A stretch of DNA of 64,000 bases from Limnanthes douglasii subsp. nivea (lineage: Eukaryota > Streptophyta > Magnoliopsida > Brassicales > Limnanthaceae): assembly GCA_036936605.1 (NCBI GenBank), contig JAUPFV010000005.1:127855572-127919571 (forward strand), read 5' to 3'. Position 1 is the first letter of the stretch. Every line of letters starts with the position of its first letter. A program made the translations under genes and the position numbers. Shown here one piece after another: positions 1-11,030 of the stretch. The notes beneath the pieces are model-generated. The model had not been told where the DNA came from. It searched no databases and was given only the letters and a program-made list of their open reading frames with translations.

Positions 1-809
1 CCATTTTCCTATGCTCTAGAGATAAAGAAAAATATATTGTTCAAGAATTTTTCAGCTTTGAGGAGATCGTCATTATCTTGAAGGAATCTCTGAGCGTCAG
101 ATAGTAAAACGGCAGCACCATATTTTTGGAAAGGCTAGTAAGCACAATGAATTTTTTGATTGATAAGGGAATTTGGCCAAGTCTGGAAGCCATATGTTGG
201 ACAAGAGAGTGATCTACATGTTTGGGCTTCCTTGCATCAAACACAAGTCAATGATCTCAAAGTATTCAACTATCATTGAGTCTAACGGAAATCGAAGGCC
301 CCAATTTATGATCTTAGGGTAGACCACAAGTTCGTTTTCAACACAATAGAGTAGAGTCTCTCCCGTTTCCGGTAGACGAAACGTTACATTATCTGGAAGG
401 CCCCACTGTCTTTTTAAATGATATTCCTCAGATTGATTGTAGTATCCGTATTACATATTTTTAGTGCAATAAGGTACTCGGGGACAATGTTCTTTAGGTT
501 TACGCTCAAGCTCGAAACAATGTCCTCGGGTAACTCGGCTGGCTCTTTCTTCTTCCTTCCTTTTTTCTTTGGATCTGGTTTCTTTGAAATATTATCCTCG
601 GACTCTAAGGGAGCATTACTTTTTGAATTTTCAATATTAGAGTTAGTTGATGTCCTCGAATTTGACAGAGCATATTCCTCGGAAGCTTCATCTCGAAATC
701 GAGGAGGGGCAGTGTTGCTCGTAGCACTTTGTGAATTAGTTGGTGCAGTTATTGAGGTTTATTGGTTTATCCTTGAATGAGTTGCTTATGAATATTTGTT
801 GGTCATAAC
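1..809 (-). pseudogene. Antisense ORF of element W, middle part, cut by insertion of X
   Basis: Read on the minus strand from 809 down to 1, this is part of the antisense ORF that W carries upstream of its 3' LTR. Recognisable pieces are an acidic/lysine-rich stretch (PKKKGRKKKEP type, near 540-580), a segment reading NWGLRFPLDSMIVEYFEI (near 240-330) and the downstream MASRLGQIPLSIKKFI block (near 140-200). The 'LRFPL...EYF' block resembles the 'putative gypsy type transposon' domain (PF04195-like) seen in plant retrotransposon accessory ORFs; that assignment is from memory and moderate. Frameshifts break it, for example between the segments ending near 245 and 41. The 5' part of the same ORF resumes at 20,612, beyond X. 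The intron and C-terminal half lie before the window start but are visible in the copy at 45,321-47,733. Confidence 0.7.
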
Positions 810-1146
810 TGATAAGAAAACAAATTATTATTGACTTAATACAATTAGAGAAAAGTATTATTAAATGGTTTTATAAAGTTATCAAATGAGATTTGTATTA
901 GCTGTAGATATAAAGGACAAAAATGCAGTATGTCCTTTTGTATAACTGCTTCAGTTAATCTCCTAACGTTCTTATAAATTGGTCTGGAGACTATGAATGG
1001 AGACTATGAATAAAAGGATCCGACTTTAGCTTCTTGAATTGACTCTTACTTTTTACTTCTCTCACGACAATTCAATCATTCACATTCTCGCTCTAGAATT
1101 ATAGATACAATTCAACTTTTATATTAGAAATCTATTATACTTAACA
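810..1146 (+). repeat. X 5' LTR
   Basis: Starts TGATAAG and ends CTTAACA, the usual TG...CA ends. A TATA box (TATAAA, 973-978) lies mid-LTR. A 13-bp tandem duplication (GGAGACTATGAAT, about 985-1010) is unique to this copy; the copy at 47,734-48,057 lacks it, which accounts for the length difference of 337 against 324 bp. Partner LTR at 20,288-20,611. Confidence 0.9.
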
Positions 1147-1147
1147 T

Positions 1148-1165
1148 TCGCGATCATAGTGGGAG
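1148..1165 (+). other. X primer-binding site, decayed
   Basis: Begins one base after the LTR. The better preserved copy at 41,297-41,314 reads TGGCGATCACAGTGGGAG, which closely matches the complement of the 3' end of a plant tRNA-Arg (recalled as ...CTCCCACTGTGGTCGCCA). Here the second base of the TGG is changed and one internal base differs. Confidence 0.7.
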
Positions 1166-1235
1166 CTAGCAAAGGATCTAGATTGCAATTCAAAACCATA
1201 AAATACAAAATTCACAGCTAATAGTATTGATCGTA

Positions 1236-2555
1236 ATGGGGCCAGACAAGACAAGAACTGATCCTCCAGATTGTGAAGCAATAGAGGCTATTAAATCAGA
1301 TTTACACAGGGAAGAAATGCGAGGTAATAGTCAGGTTCCCAAACAACATGATCAATCTGACATTAAAAATCGAATGAATCAATTATTGGAAAAGATAATT
1401 GTTTTAAATGATGAGTACGTTTGAAGAGAGCAAAAAAATTCATTCTGGTAGATTAAAATCCAAAGTACGTCCAGTTCACGAAAAAGATGAATTGGGAAAC
1501 CAATCTGATGAGTCTTACACAGCTTACTGAATTAGAGGTGCTCATAAAAAACGTATTTTCAATCAGATAGACAACACCGTTCTTCGCGGAAAGACAAGAA
1601 GGATACACATCGATATATTTCATCCAGCGATATCGAATTTCGAAGGCAATTTGTTTAAGCAATGAAGGAACCGAAATCCGTCAAATGGAGAAGGAAGTCG
1701 ACATCGAAAGTCACACAAAGAATATAAATCAAAGAAAGAAAATAGCCCTCAAAATGTAAGGGATAATTTATGGTATGAAGGAAATACGTCCGACCAATAC
1801 ATTGACACAGCGAATCAAAACTTGTATGCATTAATGTGAATTAAGGGAGATGATCTATATATGCAATGAGTATATTGGAGGAATTCTCCTTTATCTTATG
1901 ACATTAGGTCAATACCGCTTCCGAGGCATTCTGATATTTCAAAGATAGAAAAGTTTGATGGAACGCAAGATCATGATGTACACATTGAGCAGTTCAAGAA
2001 TTATGGGATGAATTTCGAGGATGGTCATAGGCTGGTTTACATAGCATTTTCTCAGAGCCTTAAAGTGGTATAATCGGATTCTAATGGGATCCATTACCAA
2101 CTTTAGAATCTCTTACACTACTTTCTGACGATAACTTTGAGGAAGCAATGAAATCCAAGCCACTGTTGATACAATCATATAATGCAAACAGGCAGTGGAG
2201 GAAACGGTAAAAGACTATACTAGACGGTTCGTATTAACGAAGACAGATAAGGATTGCTTCTAAGATATTTGGTAAATGAGACTACTAGAAGAAGAGATTT
2301 GATAGCTCAAGTTGAAGAACAGATTAAAGTATAGGAATCAACTACAGTTCTAGGATGGTGTAGTTCTATTCAAAGAAGTTTGGGGCATGCATTTACTACC
2401 TAAGTAAATCAAGATAATACATCGAATTCACAAGCACTATCTCGTCGGAGAGTGAACAATTAGTTACCTCCTCGACTTGAGGGGCTCCAACTCAAGTTAC
2501 TACCTATCAACCTCATAGACCGAGGCCAAATCAGTAGATAAGACAAGAATATTTC
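1236..2555 (+). pseudogene. gag: X gag relic
   Basis: The first ATG (1236) follows the primer site by about 70 bp and opens 63 codons starting MGPDKTRTDPPDC, ending at 1424. After a run of stops, a retrotransposon-gag-like core is recognisable around 1,900-2,060 (KIEKFDGTQDHDVHIEQFKN and LVYIAFSQSLKV), matching the pattern of plant Ty3/gypsy Gag (PF03732-like: a conserved 'fdGt.dP..hl..f' opening). Gag would form the particle in which reverse transcription occurs. At least ten in-frame stops and several frameshifts make it non-functional. The copy at 48,147 carries the same lesions, so the damage predates the duplication. Confidence 0.75.
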
Positions 2556-3317
2556 ATGAAATTAACTGAGAATTTTGCTGTATTTTTTGAGAAATCTAAA
2601 GGTTATGTTAACTTTAGAATTCTAGCTCTCATAAACAGGCCAAGGAAAGAACGCAATAATAGGTTTTGCAAGTATCACTCTAATATTGGGCATTATACTA
2701 CAGAACGTTTAGCGTCAAAGAAAGAGATACAAATTTTGACAGAGAATGGCAAGTTAACAGCTTTGGTTAAAGGACAAAGCAGTGGGCAGAAACCTCCAAG
2801 CACGTCAGCACAGCATGTTGTTAATACAAATTCGAAGCCAGATAATACGTTGATAATCATGAATTCAAATTTTAAAAAGTTTGATACAACATCGGAATAT
2901 CTGGATTTGGACCCATATCATTTGGTTTTATTAGTGGATGAACCAATTATTCATGGACGAGTTCAAAGCTTGTGTGAAAAATTTGAATATCTAACGATTT
3001 TTGTGGGAGATAGTACGGCTGAAACTACAAACACTTCTAGGAAAATACATATAGTAAGTTTGTCTACTCAACTCGAAAGTAAAATTTCTGCTTATTTATA
3101 TGCAAATATAGAAACGCCTTTTATCTTTTTCGAAGAGGATGATCAAATGAGAATAGCAGGACCTCATGAAAATACAGTGGTTATAGGGGCAGACATTGTT
3201 GGGGTTGAAATTCGACGTATTTTGATAGATACAAGAAGTTCAGCAAATATATTATTTAAATCCACGTATGATAGGATGCATAATTCACCTAAGATTCTTC
3301 GATTGATCGTACCATGA
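2556..3317 (+). pseudogene. X Gag zinc-knuckle to protease segment (253-codon open frame)
   Basis: This is the longest open frame in the window. Residues ~35-55 (NRFCKYHSNIGHYTTERLAS) are a decayed knuckle of the type C-x-x-H...GH...C, with the last cysteine replaced. The C-terminal third is an aspartic protease: a hydrophobic lead (TPFIFFEEDDQM), then VVIGADIVGVEIRRILIDTRSSANILF. The expected active-site triplet DTG has become DTR, so the enzyme should be dead even though the frame is open. The copy at 49,467-50,227 has a stop early in the frame and a one-base loss in an A-run, so the frame is open only here. ATG 2556 is not a natural start; in an intact element this is internal to a polyprotein. 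Confidence 0.8.
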
Positions 3318-4980
3318 TTAGGTTTATAGGAGTGACAACTCAAGTGATCAGGCAATTCGAATGAGAAGTATGTTTGGGGAAAGACCCTTTCAAAAAGAAG
3401 GTCCAAGTCTTGTTTACGGTGATCGAATGTCCAACTAGCATTAATGATATCTTTGAGAGATCTTGGCTATCACAAATGTATATTGTTGTCTTCATTGTCC
3501 ATTAGTCTTTGAAATATGTTATTGAGGATCGTGTCGGGGTGGTTCGAAACGATCAATAAGTAGCCAAGAAGTGTTATGCAACACTTCATCCTCGAAGACC
3601 TATTTCGAACGACCAGATGACTGAATAGAAATCAGGGGGTTAACCTCGGATGATGATGAAGTGGATGATCCGAGGGAAACCCCGGGTCTTTTAGTAGTAG
3701 GCAAAAATGTCGAGAAAGACACATTTATTAATGAGAAATATATGCGAATAGGGACATTACTGTCACATACTTTGCGTTATTAGTTGTAGTTTTTGTTCGA
3801 TAACTCGAATGTTTTTGTTTGGATAGGACGTAGTAGGGGTTCCACCCGAGGTGATATGTCATAGCTTAGCTTTAAATCTAAAGGTTAGGCCTATTATTCA
3901 GAAGAGGCGAGCTATTTTATGGAAATAACCGGGGCTATTGTCGTAGAGGTGGATCATTTATCCAAGGTTGGAAATATTCAAGAGGCATAATACCCAGTTT
4001 GGAATGTCAACCCAATACTAGTTAAAAAGAAGAACGAGAAATTGTGAATGTGTGTTGACTTTACATATTTGAATCATGCATGTCCCAAAGACCTATTTCA
4101 TGTTCTTCGAATAGATCAACTGATTGATTCCACTTCAGAAAATATAATTATTTCTTTTGTTGATGCTTTTGCAGGTTATAACCAGATTCAGATGGATCTA
4201 AAGGATTAGGAGAGTACCATGTTTATAACTGATCGAGGATTACATTGTTATAGTGTTATGTCATTTTGTCTAAAGAATGTACGGGCGACGTACGAAATAT
4301 TGGTGAATAAAGCATTTTCTTCTCATACTAGGAGAAACATGGAAGTTTACACTTAAAAGAGTTGGAGGAGATCTTTTTGAATTTAAGAATCATTCAATTG
4401 AAGTTAAATTCAGAAAAGTGTACTTTTGGTGTAAGGTCTAGTAAGTTTCTATGATATATAATAAGTGAAAAGGGTATGGAGGCTAGTCCTGATTAATTAA
4501 AGTCTTTAGTATCAATGACGTCACCTCAAACAATCAAAGGGGTGCAAATTTTGACAGGAAGGTTAGTTGCTCTTAATCGATTTATTTACCGATATCTCAT
4601 AATTGTGTTCTTTTTTTTCAAAGTCGTCTGAAGACCAAAATAGTTTACGTAGACACCAGAGTGTGAAATTGAATCTTTGAAGATTAAAGAACATTTGTTG
4701 TCACCTAAAATTTTGTTCAAGCCTCGAATAGAAGAACAACTATTTTTGTATGTAGTGGTGTCGGATTTTGTTGTTACCGATGTTTTGATAAGAGAGGAAA
4801 CGGGAACTTCTAAGCCAGTTTATTATGTTTGGAAAAGTTTGTTTTCATCAGAGAAACAATGTTTGAGGCTTGAGAAATTGGCCTTGGCTTTAGTGGTGGT
4901 TGCTAGAAAAATGTATCCTTATTTTATGGCGCATACCATTGTTGTTCGAACTTATTTTCCATTAAAGTATGTGCTACAAC
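3318..4980 (+). pseudogene. pol: X pol relic: reverse transcriptase and start of RNase H
   Basis: The RT begins with a GVPPEVICHSLALN/QKRRAIL block (about 3,835-3,915). The finger and palm follow at about 4,040-4,310: CVDFTYLNHACPKDLFHVLR, SFVDAFAGYNQIQMDL, TMFITDRGLHCYSVMSF, the standard order for Ty3/gypsy RT. The YxDD active site is missing: after NMEVY (about 4,335-4,355) the sequence runs into a stop and the DD pair has been deleted. From 4,677 a 116-codon open stretch covers the connection and first RNase H (LEKLALALVVVARKMYPYF), stopping where Y is inserted. Stops and frameshifts throughout. The remainder of pol resumes at 14,605. Confidence 0.85.
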
Positions 4981-5344
4981 TGATAGGATCAGAATATATT
5001 GGAAGTAGGTTTTGGAGAGCATTTTGAATTTCTTTGGAAGGTTAGTTCCGACTATTAACTAACATACTAATGAATAGGTTGTGTCCCTAGAACAGTAACC
5101 TAAGTGTTTGATCCATCTTATTTTGGGCCTCCAATCCCACCTACCTGACTTGAATATATGAACCGACCCCATTAGCCTATAGGTTTTCTAAATCTTATAA
5201 ATATGATCAAGAATAGCATTTAATGGGATGACAAAATTCTCTTTCTTAAATACATTAAATATAGCACATATTTTCTCTCTCTACATTCCATAACAAATCT
5301 AATACATTCCAAAAATACCCCTCGATTAGTTTTTACCTTCATCA
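4981..5344 (+). repeat. Y 5' LTR
   Basis: Starts TGATAGG; TATA box TATAAATA at 5,196-5,203. I place the end at ...TTCATCA because a tRNA-Arg-like primer site starts 3 bp later. Pairwise match with the 3' LTR (14,264-14,604) extends to TACCCCT and then stops, so the last ~22 bp are unconfirmed by the partner. Confidence 0.75.
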
Positions 5345-5347
5345 GAT

Positions 5348-5365
5348 TGGTGACCATAGTGTGAA
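5348..5365 (+). other. Y primer-binding site
   Basis: TGGTGACCATAGTGTGAA, close to the tRNA-Arg complement and to X's site. The duplicate copy (from 52,258) reads ...ATAGTGGGAA, one base closer to the expected sequence. Confidence 0.6.
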
Positions 5366-5443
5366 CATGAGGTACATGAATAGCTTTATTCAAAACCATA
5401 GTTGTGGATCGTACCTCGGTAGTGGATTCCCCTTTGGAATTTT

Positions 5444-6701
5444 TTGAGGCATGGATCTCGATATGCAAGAAGTTCCCCTCTTGAAAATGAGGGGATAATA
5501 GGTGAAAATGAGACTACCAATCTATCACATGTTAATCATAATACTGAGGAAAGACATATCATGCAAGACGATCGTTATCAGCTGAGGTCTACAATTGATG
5601 CTTTAAGGGTCCAAAGGCAAACTAAAATAAAATTAAAAGGGAAGTTTGTTACGGGATGTGTTGTTACAGATGAGTCACACAACGATCACAAACAAGAGGA
5701 AAGTGATCAATCTCCAAAGGCTCACATAGGTTCAAAGAAGGAACATCGGGATAAGCAGTTGATGAACACATCGGATTCTGTTGAAAATTCTCCCACATAA
5801 TCTGATTGGGATATATCTACTTCTTCATCTAATAGTGACTATGGCCGTCATAAAAATAAATAAAGATTAACCAAGAAACATTCTAAGAAAATAGATATGA
5901 AGGGTAAAAGGGAAAAAAAATAAATATCAATGGAAATTAAAGGGATCGGCAGACAACGAAATCGATCATTTGTTAAGTGATCCGTTTGCTATCCAATCCG
6001 AACCAGGTATTTTTACCACTTCTAATGAAGACCATATGTTTAACTGTAGCCATAACTTGAGACAATCACCTTTATCTTCAAAGATTCTCTCTCGACATTT
6101 TCCAAGGCGGTTTGATAGCTCTAAGATAGAGAAATACGGTGTAAGCAAATATTTTGATAATCACCTTGAACAGTTCAAAAATATCATGATGACTTTGATG
6201 ATGATAAGCTATTATGTCGGGCCTTCTCGTAGACTTTTAAGGGGAGTGCATTAAAATGGTATAACAGTTTACCACAAGGATATTAAAAACTTCGATATGT
6301 TGTCGATGGCTTTCAGGAGGCAGTTTATGGGAATTAAAGAGCTTAAAGGGAATGTCGATACTATCATTCATTGTGCAAACGAAACGAATGAATCATTGAT
6401 TCCTTAAATACGAAGAAGCCATCGCTTCTTTAAGCAAAAGGTTTAATGTCGGGTGAGTTGGTTGATTCAGTAACTCGGAAGAAAGCTATAACCTGGGGAG
6501 GATTATTAAATCAGGTCGGAAACCAAAAAGTCTAGACTACTGCACCAGAATAGGTCTGCTCTAACAACTTCAATCCCACAAGCTAGTACTCAATCCTAAG
6601 CCACGGTCAATTATCTGCCTAAAAACTCCGGACAAGGTTCACATTGATCTAGGCAAAGTCTGTAAAATTAGGGTTAACCGTCTAAACCAAGAAGGAGTTA
6701 G
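5444..6701 (+). pseudogene. gag: Y gag relic
   Basis: An open stretch at 5,444-5,800 (starts MRHGSRYARSSPLENEG; contains EERHIMQDDRYQLRSTIDAL) is a charged, probably coiled-coil N-terminal Gag region. A second open stretch at 5,970-6,254 carries the Gag core: FPRRFDSSKIEKYGVSKYF then HLEQFKNIMM, comparable to the X core at about 1,930-2,000. The part after 6,255 (TVYHKDIKNFDMLSMAFRRQ and following) fits the rest of a retrotransposon Gag in other frames. Both open segments recur at 52,354 and 52,877. Confidence 0.75.
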
Positions 6702-7480
6702 ATGGTCCAAGATGAATGGTTTGCCAAATTAAGTGAAAATATGGCCACCATTTATGATAGAACTAAGAATGTTGTGCATTTCCAAAGGCTGGCACAAATT
6801 CAATCCCCAAGAGAAAATCGGGACACCCGTTTTTTTAAATACCATAACAATGTGGGTCATGATAGCGAAGATTGCATTTCCTTAAAGCAATAAGTACAAA
6901 CCTTGATTGAAAAAGAAAATTTGTCTACTTTTGTTAAAAAAACAAGGAGGCAATAGGCAAGTCAACATTCACTCATAGCTCAGTGCAAGCACAACACAAA
7001 CAACGTCACTAAATGTTCCATGACAGAGTATGGAGGCATCTAGACAAGATGACGCTATGCTGATTGTGGAAAGATTTGATGTAGACCTGGAATACTTAGA
7101 TCCTGATCCGGATTGGAACCAGGTTGGGGTGATAGCTGAAAAAATAGCGACAGTATCCAACCTGTGCAGCTTCTTTGAATCTTTGACTATTTTGGGGGGA
7201 GATACTATGACTGCACCCTCAAGTTGCTCAAGAAAAAGACATGTAAAGAAACTAACTACTCAGTTACAAGTAAAACTGTCTCCACATCTCTATTAGAGCC
7301 CTGCTCCATTCATTGTCTTTGATGAAGATGACTTGAGAAATATTGGAGGAGATGTTATAGTAATAGGAGCATCTATTGAAGGCAATGATGTATGTCAAAT
7401 CCTGATTGATATAGGAAGTTCAGAAATATCATGTTTTTATCAACTTATAAGTAAATGAATAATCCCTCAATCGTAAAACA
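6702..7480 (+). pseudogene. Y zinc knuckle and protease relic
   Basis: At 6,702-6,893 a 63-codon stretch ends in FFKYHNNVGHDSEDCISLKQ, a knuckle whose first cysteine has become phenylalanine. At 7,030-7,296 a linker (DVDLEYLDPDPDWNQVGVI...FFESLTI) is followed, after a stop, by the protease: FIVFDEDDLRNIGGDVIVIG, then CQILIDIGSSE. The catalytic DTG is DIG here, a one-residue change that spares the aspartate. The same linker type (FESLTIF, LSYSRK) appears in the relic at 22,855-23,565, linking that fragment to the Y/Z group. Confidence 0.8.
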
Positions 7481-8500
7481 TTCGATTAGGACCATACTAG
7501 GATTTACTGGTAACTCAACCGATATAATTGGAGAGTTTGAATGAGAGGTCTTGCTCGGAAAAGGACCGTTCAAGAAGTTGGTAAGGGTTTTGTTTGTAGT
7601 AGTTGATTGTTCAACGTCTTAGAATGCCATATTTGGTAGGTCTTGGCTATCTAGGATGCATGCAGCAGCTTCTATTGTTCACTAAAGGTTCCATTAAAAT
7701 TGAAGGAAAAATTATTATCATTGTTATCTAATAATCTATATGTGTTTGCTTGGTGTAACGAGGATGTAACTAGAGTACCAACAAGTGTGATCAGTCACAG
7801 GCCGGTGGTGCAAAGAAGAAGAGCTTTTTTCCACATAAAAATTTGAAGCCGCAAGGAGCTGTTTCCAGTACCTTGGATAGATCAACTAGTAGATTACACA
7901 TCTGGAAACAAGTTGTTATCCTTTATGGACGTTTTTCCCGATATAATCAACTACTTTTATGACCCACGTGAGGCTTCATTGTTATAAAGTAATTCTTTTG
8001 GATTGAAGAATGCTGGAGTCATTTATCACCGACTAGTAAATAAGGCATTTGCTAACCAGATCGGAAGAAATATAGAAGTGTACATTGATGATATGATGGT
8101 TAAAAGTCCTAAAGAGGAGGACCACATATCCGACCTTCAATAGATTTTCTCTAACTTGGAAGCCATGGATTTGAAATTAAACTCTAAAAATGCACCTTTG
8201 GAGTACGATCTGGAAAATTCATGGGTTACATTATAAGTGAGAAAGGGATTCAAGCTCACCCAGGTCAGCTGAATACTTTGTTGGCCATGGATCCACCTCA
8301 GAATACTAAAGAAATTCAAATTATTGACTGGAAGATTGGCAGCATTAAACCGGTTTATTTCAAGATCATCAGACAAGTGTGCTTAGTTTTTACAAGTTTT
8401 AAGAAATGCTACATATTTCAATTGGTCCCCTAAATGTGATCAAGCTTTCTTTGAAATCAAGAGACACATATCTTCATCCAACACATTATTCAAACATATA
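7481..8500 (+). pseudogene. pol: Y reverse transcriptase relic with YIDD retained
   Basis: After a poorly preserved finger region, the palm is readable from about 7,865: PWIDQLVDYTSGNKLLSFMD, NSFGLKNAGVIYHRLVNKAF, NIEVYIDDMMVKSPKEEDHI. The catalytic YIDD is at 8,081-8,092, unlike X where it is lost. The next block (FMGYIISEKGIQAHPGQL, about 8,219-8,275) is the thumb. The segment between the two palm blocks is shortened, and several stops remain, so no active RT is expected. The other copy carries an extra 57 bp in this region (54,836-54,900). Confidence 0.85.
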
Positions 8501-9338
8501 GATAGGGAAACGATTTATATGTATATAGCAATATCAGAGCATGTTGTAAGTGCGGTATTGGTACAAGAAGTTGATAATTATCCACGCCTTGTTTATTATA
8601 TAAGTAGCAGTTTGTTGAAGCTGAAAAAATACTTAAAATTGGAGAAATTAGCCTTAGCATTGGTGATAGCAGCTAGAAAAATGAGACCTTACTTTCAAGT
8701 ACACTTTAGTTCAAACTTATTTCTATTGAATAATTTGTTACAGAAAGCTGATATATCGGGACGGATGACCAAGTGGTCAGTTGGCCTGAAGATTATGATA
8801 TTCACTTTGCATCTCGAACTGCAATCAAAGCTCAAGCTCTAGATGATTTTTTAGTTGTATTTCACTCTGAGAGGCCATGTGACGAAGCTCTAACCAGTAA
8901 ACTTAAGAAGGAATGTGTAATCTAAACTGATGGTGGATCCAATACAATGGGTATGGAGCTGGTATTTGCCTAATTTCTCTCTATGGTGATTTTATGTACC
9001 AGGCTATACATTTTGGTTTGAAAGCATCCAATAATGAGTCATAATATGAAGCAGCTATAGCTAGATTGAGATTAGCTCACATATGTGTAGCCAAAAGAGT
9101 CTGATTAATAAGTGATTCACAACTACTCATTCATCAAACCAGGAAAGATTACTTGATAAAATATCTAGAAGTATTAAAAGAGATCAAAATCGGGTTAAAC
9201 ACATCGAATATGAGCATGTCATAAGATCAGAAAATTCAATGGCTAACTCTTTAGCCACTATAGCTTATTCTGAAGTGTATCATTGGATCATTATACAATA
9301 ATGTCCTTCATAGTCACAACCACATAAATAAAGGGGAA
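8501..9338 (+). pseudogene. pol: Y dual RNase H relic
   Basis: The 107-codon open stretch at 8,519-8,842 holds the RT-linked RNase H (YIAISEHVVSAVLVQE, LEKLALALVIAARKMRPYFQ, LLQKADISGRMTKWS). A second RNase H follows: TDGGSN at 8,926-8,943, HFGLKASNNES and YEAAIARLRLAH at about 9,010-9,080, and ISDSQLLIHQT at about 9,105-9,140. Two RNase H segments before integrase is a hallmark of the Tat lineage. A stop directly precedes TDGGSN, and others follow. Confidence 0.8.
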
Positions 9339-10135
9339 ATGGGAGAAAGCGGACATGTATCCATCATGGTTTCTAAAGATTGGAGAAATAAGATCCAAGA
9401 GTTTATCATTAATGGAGTTTTACCTCAAGACAAGGCTTCTGCCAAGAAGTTAAAGTACAAAGCTGGTGGATTTCTGATTCTAATGGAGGTTCTTTATAAA
9501 AAAAATCCTTCAGCATGCCTTTGATACGCTGCCTCGGATCCATGAATCTCAAAGTGTTCTATCTGAGCTACATGATGGAAAATGGTCAGCTGTTTGTGGG
9601 TATATATCTTTAGCTAGAAGGGTCTTGTTGGTAAGGTATTATTGGCCTTATATTATGGCAGATGCTAAAGACTTAGTGAGAAAATGTGACCCTTGTCAAG
9701 GTTATAGAAATGAGATCCATGTGCCAGCAGTACCCATGGAATATGTCTTCGAATAAATAACATTTGACAGATGGGGACTTGATCTAGTCGAACCTCTTCT
9801 GATTGCTTCTTGGGGATGTCGTACTATAATTATGGGTAAAAGTTGCACCCTTGTCCAGGATAACATCTAAAGTAGTGATAAAGTTTATCTTTTCTAACAT
9901 ATGTTGCCAATTTGTTAAGAAAAGTAATTTACACAATATAGAAAAGAAGTTAGGAAAGTTGGCTCCAAATTGGGAAGGGCCATACATCGTATATGAAAGG
10001 ATCAAGCAAGGAACGTACAAGCTTGTAGACAAAGAAGACAACCTTTTGAAGCACCTTCAGAATGTTGTACACCTAAGGTTATACTTAGTATTAAAATTAT
10101 ATTGCAAATATTTATTTTTCTTTACTTCAATGTAA
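9339..10135 (+). pseudogene. pol: Y integrase relic, catalytic core mostly deleted
   Basis: The N-terminal segment (9,339-9,524) shows IQEFIINGVLPQDKASAKKL and LIMEVLYKK-type sequence typical of the region before the integrase zinc domain. The zinc domain remnant reads VRKCDPCQGYRNEIHVPA (about 9,675-9,730), with the C-x-x-C pair kept. The core begins (TFDRWGLDLVEP, about 9,760-9,790) but then jumps from ITSKVVIKFIFSNICCQF to the C-terminal block GKLAPNWEGPYIVYERI (9,955-10,005). The stretch holding the second aspartate and the glutamate of the DDE triad is absent. The same deletion is in the copy at 56,297-57,090, so it is older than the duplication. Confidence 0.85.
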
Positions 10136-10235
10136 ATATTAGGTCATACTATTTCCTACCCTGGTGTCGCGGGGATGTTTTAATGAGGTGTCCGAATTCC
10201 AATCAATATATCATTACTTGACCTTAAAAGTGTTT

Positions 10236-10690
10236 TTGGTATATTCGGTTGGATTCACGATATGTTGCATTCGAATGGATTACCTTCTAATGGCTTTGGT
10301 GGATTAAAGTTATGTCGCCTTCGAATGGCTTGGTTGGATTAAAGTTATGTTGCCTTTGAATGAACTACCTTCGAATGACTTTGTTAGATTAAAGTTATGT
10401 CGCCTTCGAATGGATTACCTTTGAATGGTTTGGTTGGATTAAAGTTATGTTTCCTTCGAATGGATTACCTTCGAATGGTTTAGTTAGATTAAAGTTATGT
10501 TGCCTTCGAATGGATTATCTTTAAATATCTTGGTTGGATTAAAGTTATGTTGCCTTCGAATGGATTAACTTCAAATGGCTTGGTTGGATTAAAGTTATGT
10601 TGTTTTCCAATAGATTACCTTCGAATGGCTTGGTTAAATTAAAGTTATGTTGCCTTCGAATGGAGTACCTTCGAATAGATTGATCGATAA
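10236..10690 (+). repeat. Y 3' untranslated minisatellite, ~50-bp unit
   Basis: About nine degenerate units, each with GGATTAAAGTTATGTTGCC followed by one or two CTTCGAATGG motifs. It lies between the integrase end and the antisense ORF, the usual place for hypervariable tandem repeats in Tat/Ogre elements. The other copy (57,199-57,745) has about two more units. Confidence 0.9.
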
Positions 10691-10751
10691 AGGTTTTTAA
10701 ATTTAGATCATTTTTAATAAAATACTTAATATGGATTGGATATCAATGGAA

Positions 10752-10756
<5 letters not shown>

Positions 10757-10826
<70 letters not shown>
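10757..10826. repeat. (AT)n microsatellite, ~35 units
   Basis: An uninterrupted AT dinucleotide tract. At the matching place in the second copy (about 57,826-57,833) only about three AT units are present, so the length changed after the duplication. Open frames read through this tract are artefacts. Confidence 0.95.
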
Positions 10827-10829
<3 letters not shown>

Positions 10830-11030
10830 GACATAAAGTACATAAGAGTGAAGATGACATAATATGCCTTTGAGTGATAATAAAAATCCGATCCACATGA
10901 TAAAATACATTGTATACGACAATGACTTATGCAAACAGACTTGCCAGGTAATTCGATCCAAAAACAACAAAATGTCTTGCACTTCAAGGACTTTAATTTA
11001 AAACACAAACACATAAACACATAAAAATTG

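Noticed and set aside
418..780. 120-codon plus-strand frame, Phe/Ser-rich, repeated at 47,342-47,593
   Set aside because: Complement of the Lys/Glu-rich antisense ORF of W; the antisense frame has homologues in X and the inverted copy, this one does not.
4981..5344. Y 5' LTR with a perfect target-site duplication
   Set aside because: The left flank ACAAC has no convincing match at the right junction (AATAC or CCCTT); I report a truncated junction instead.
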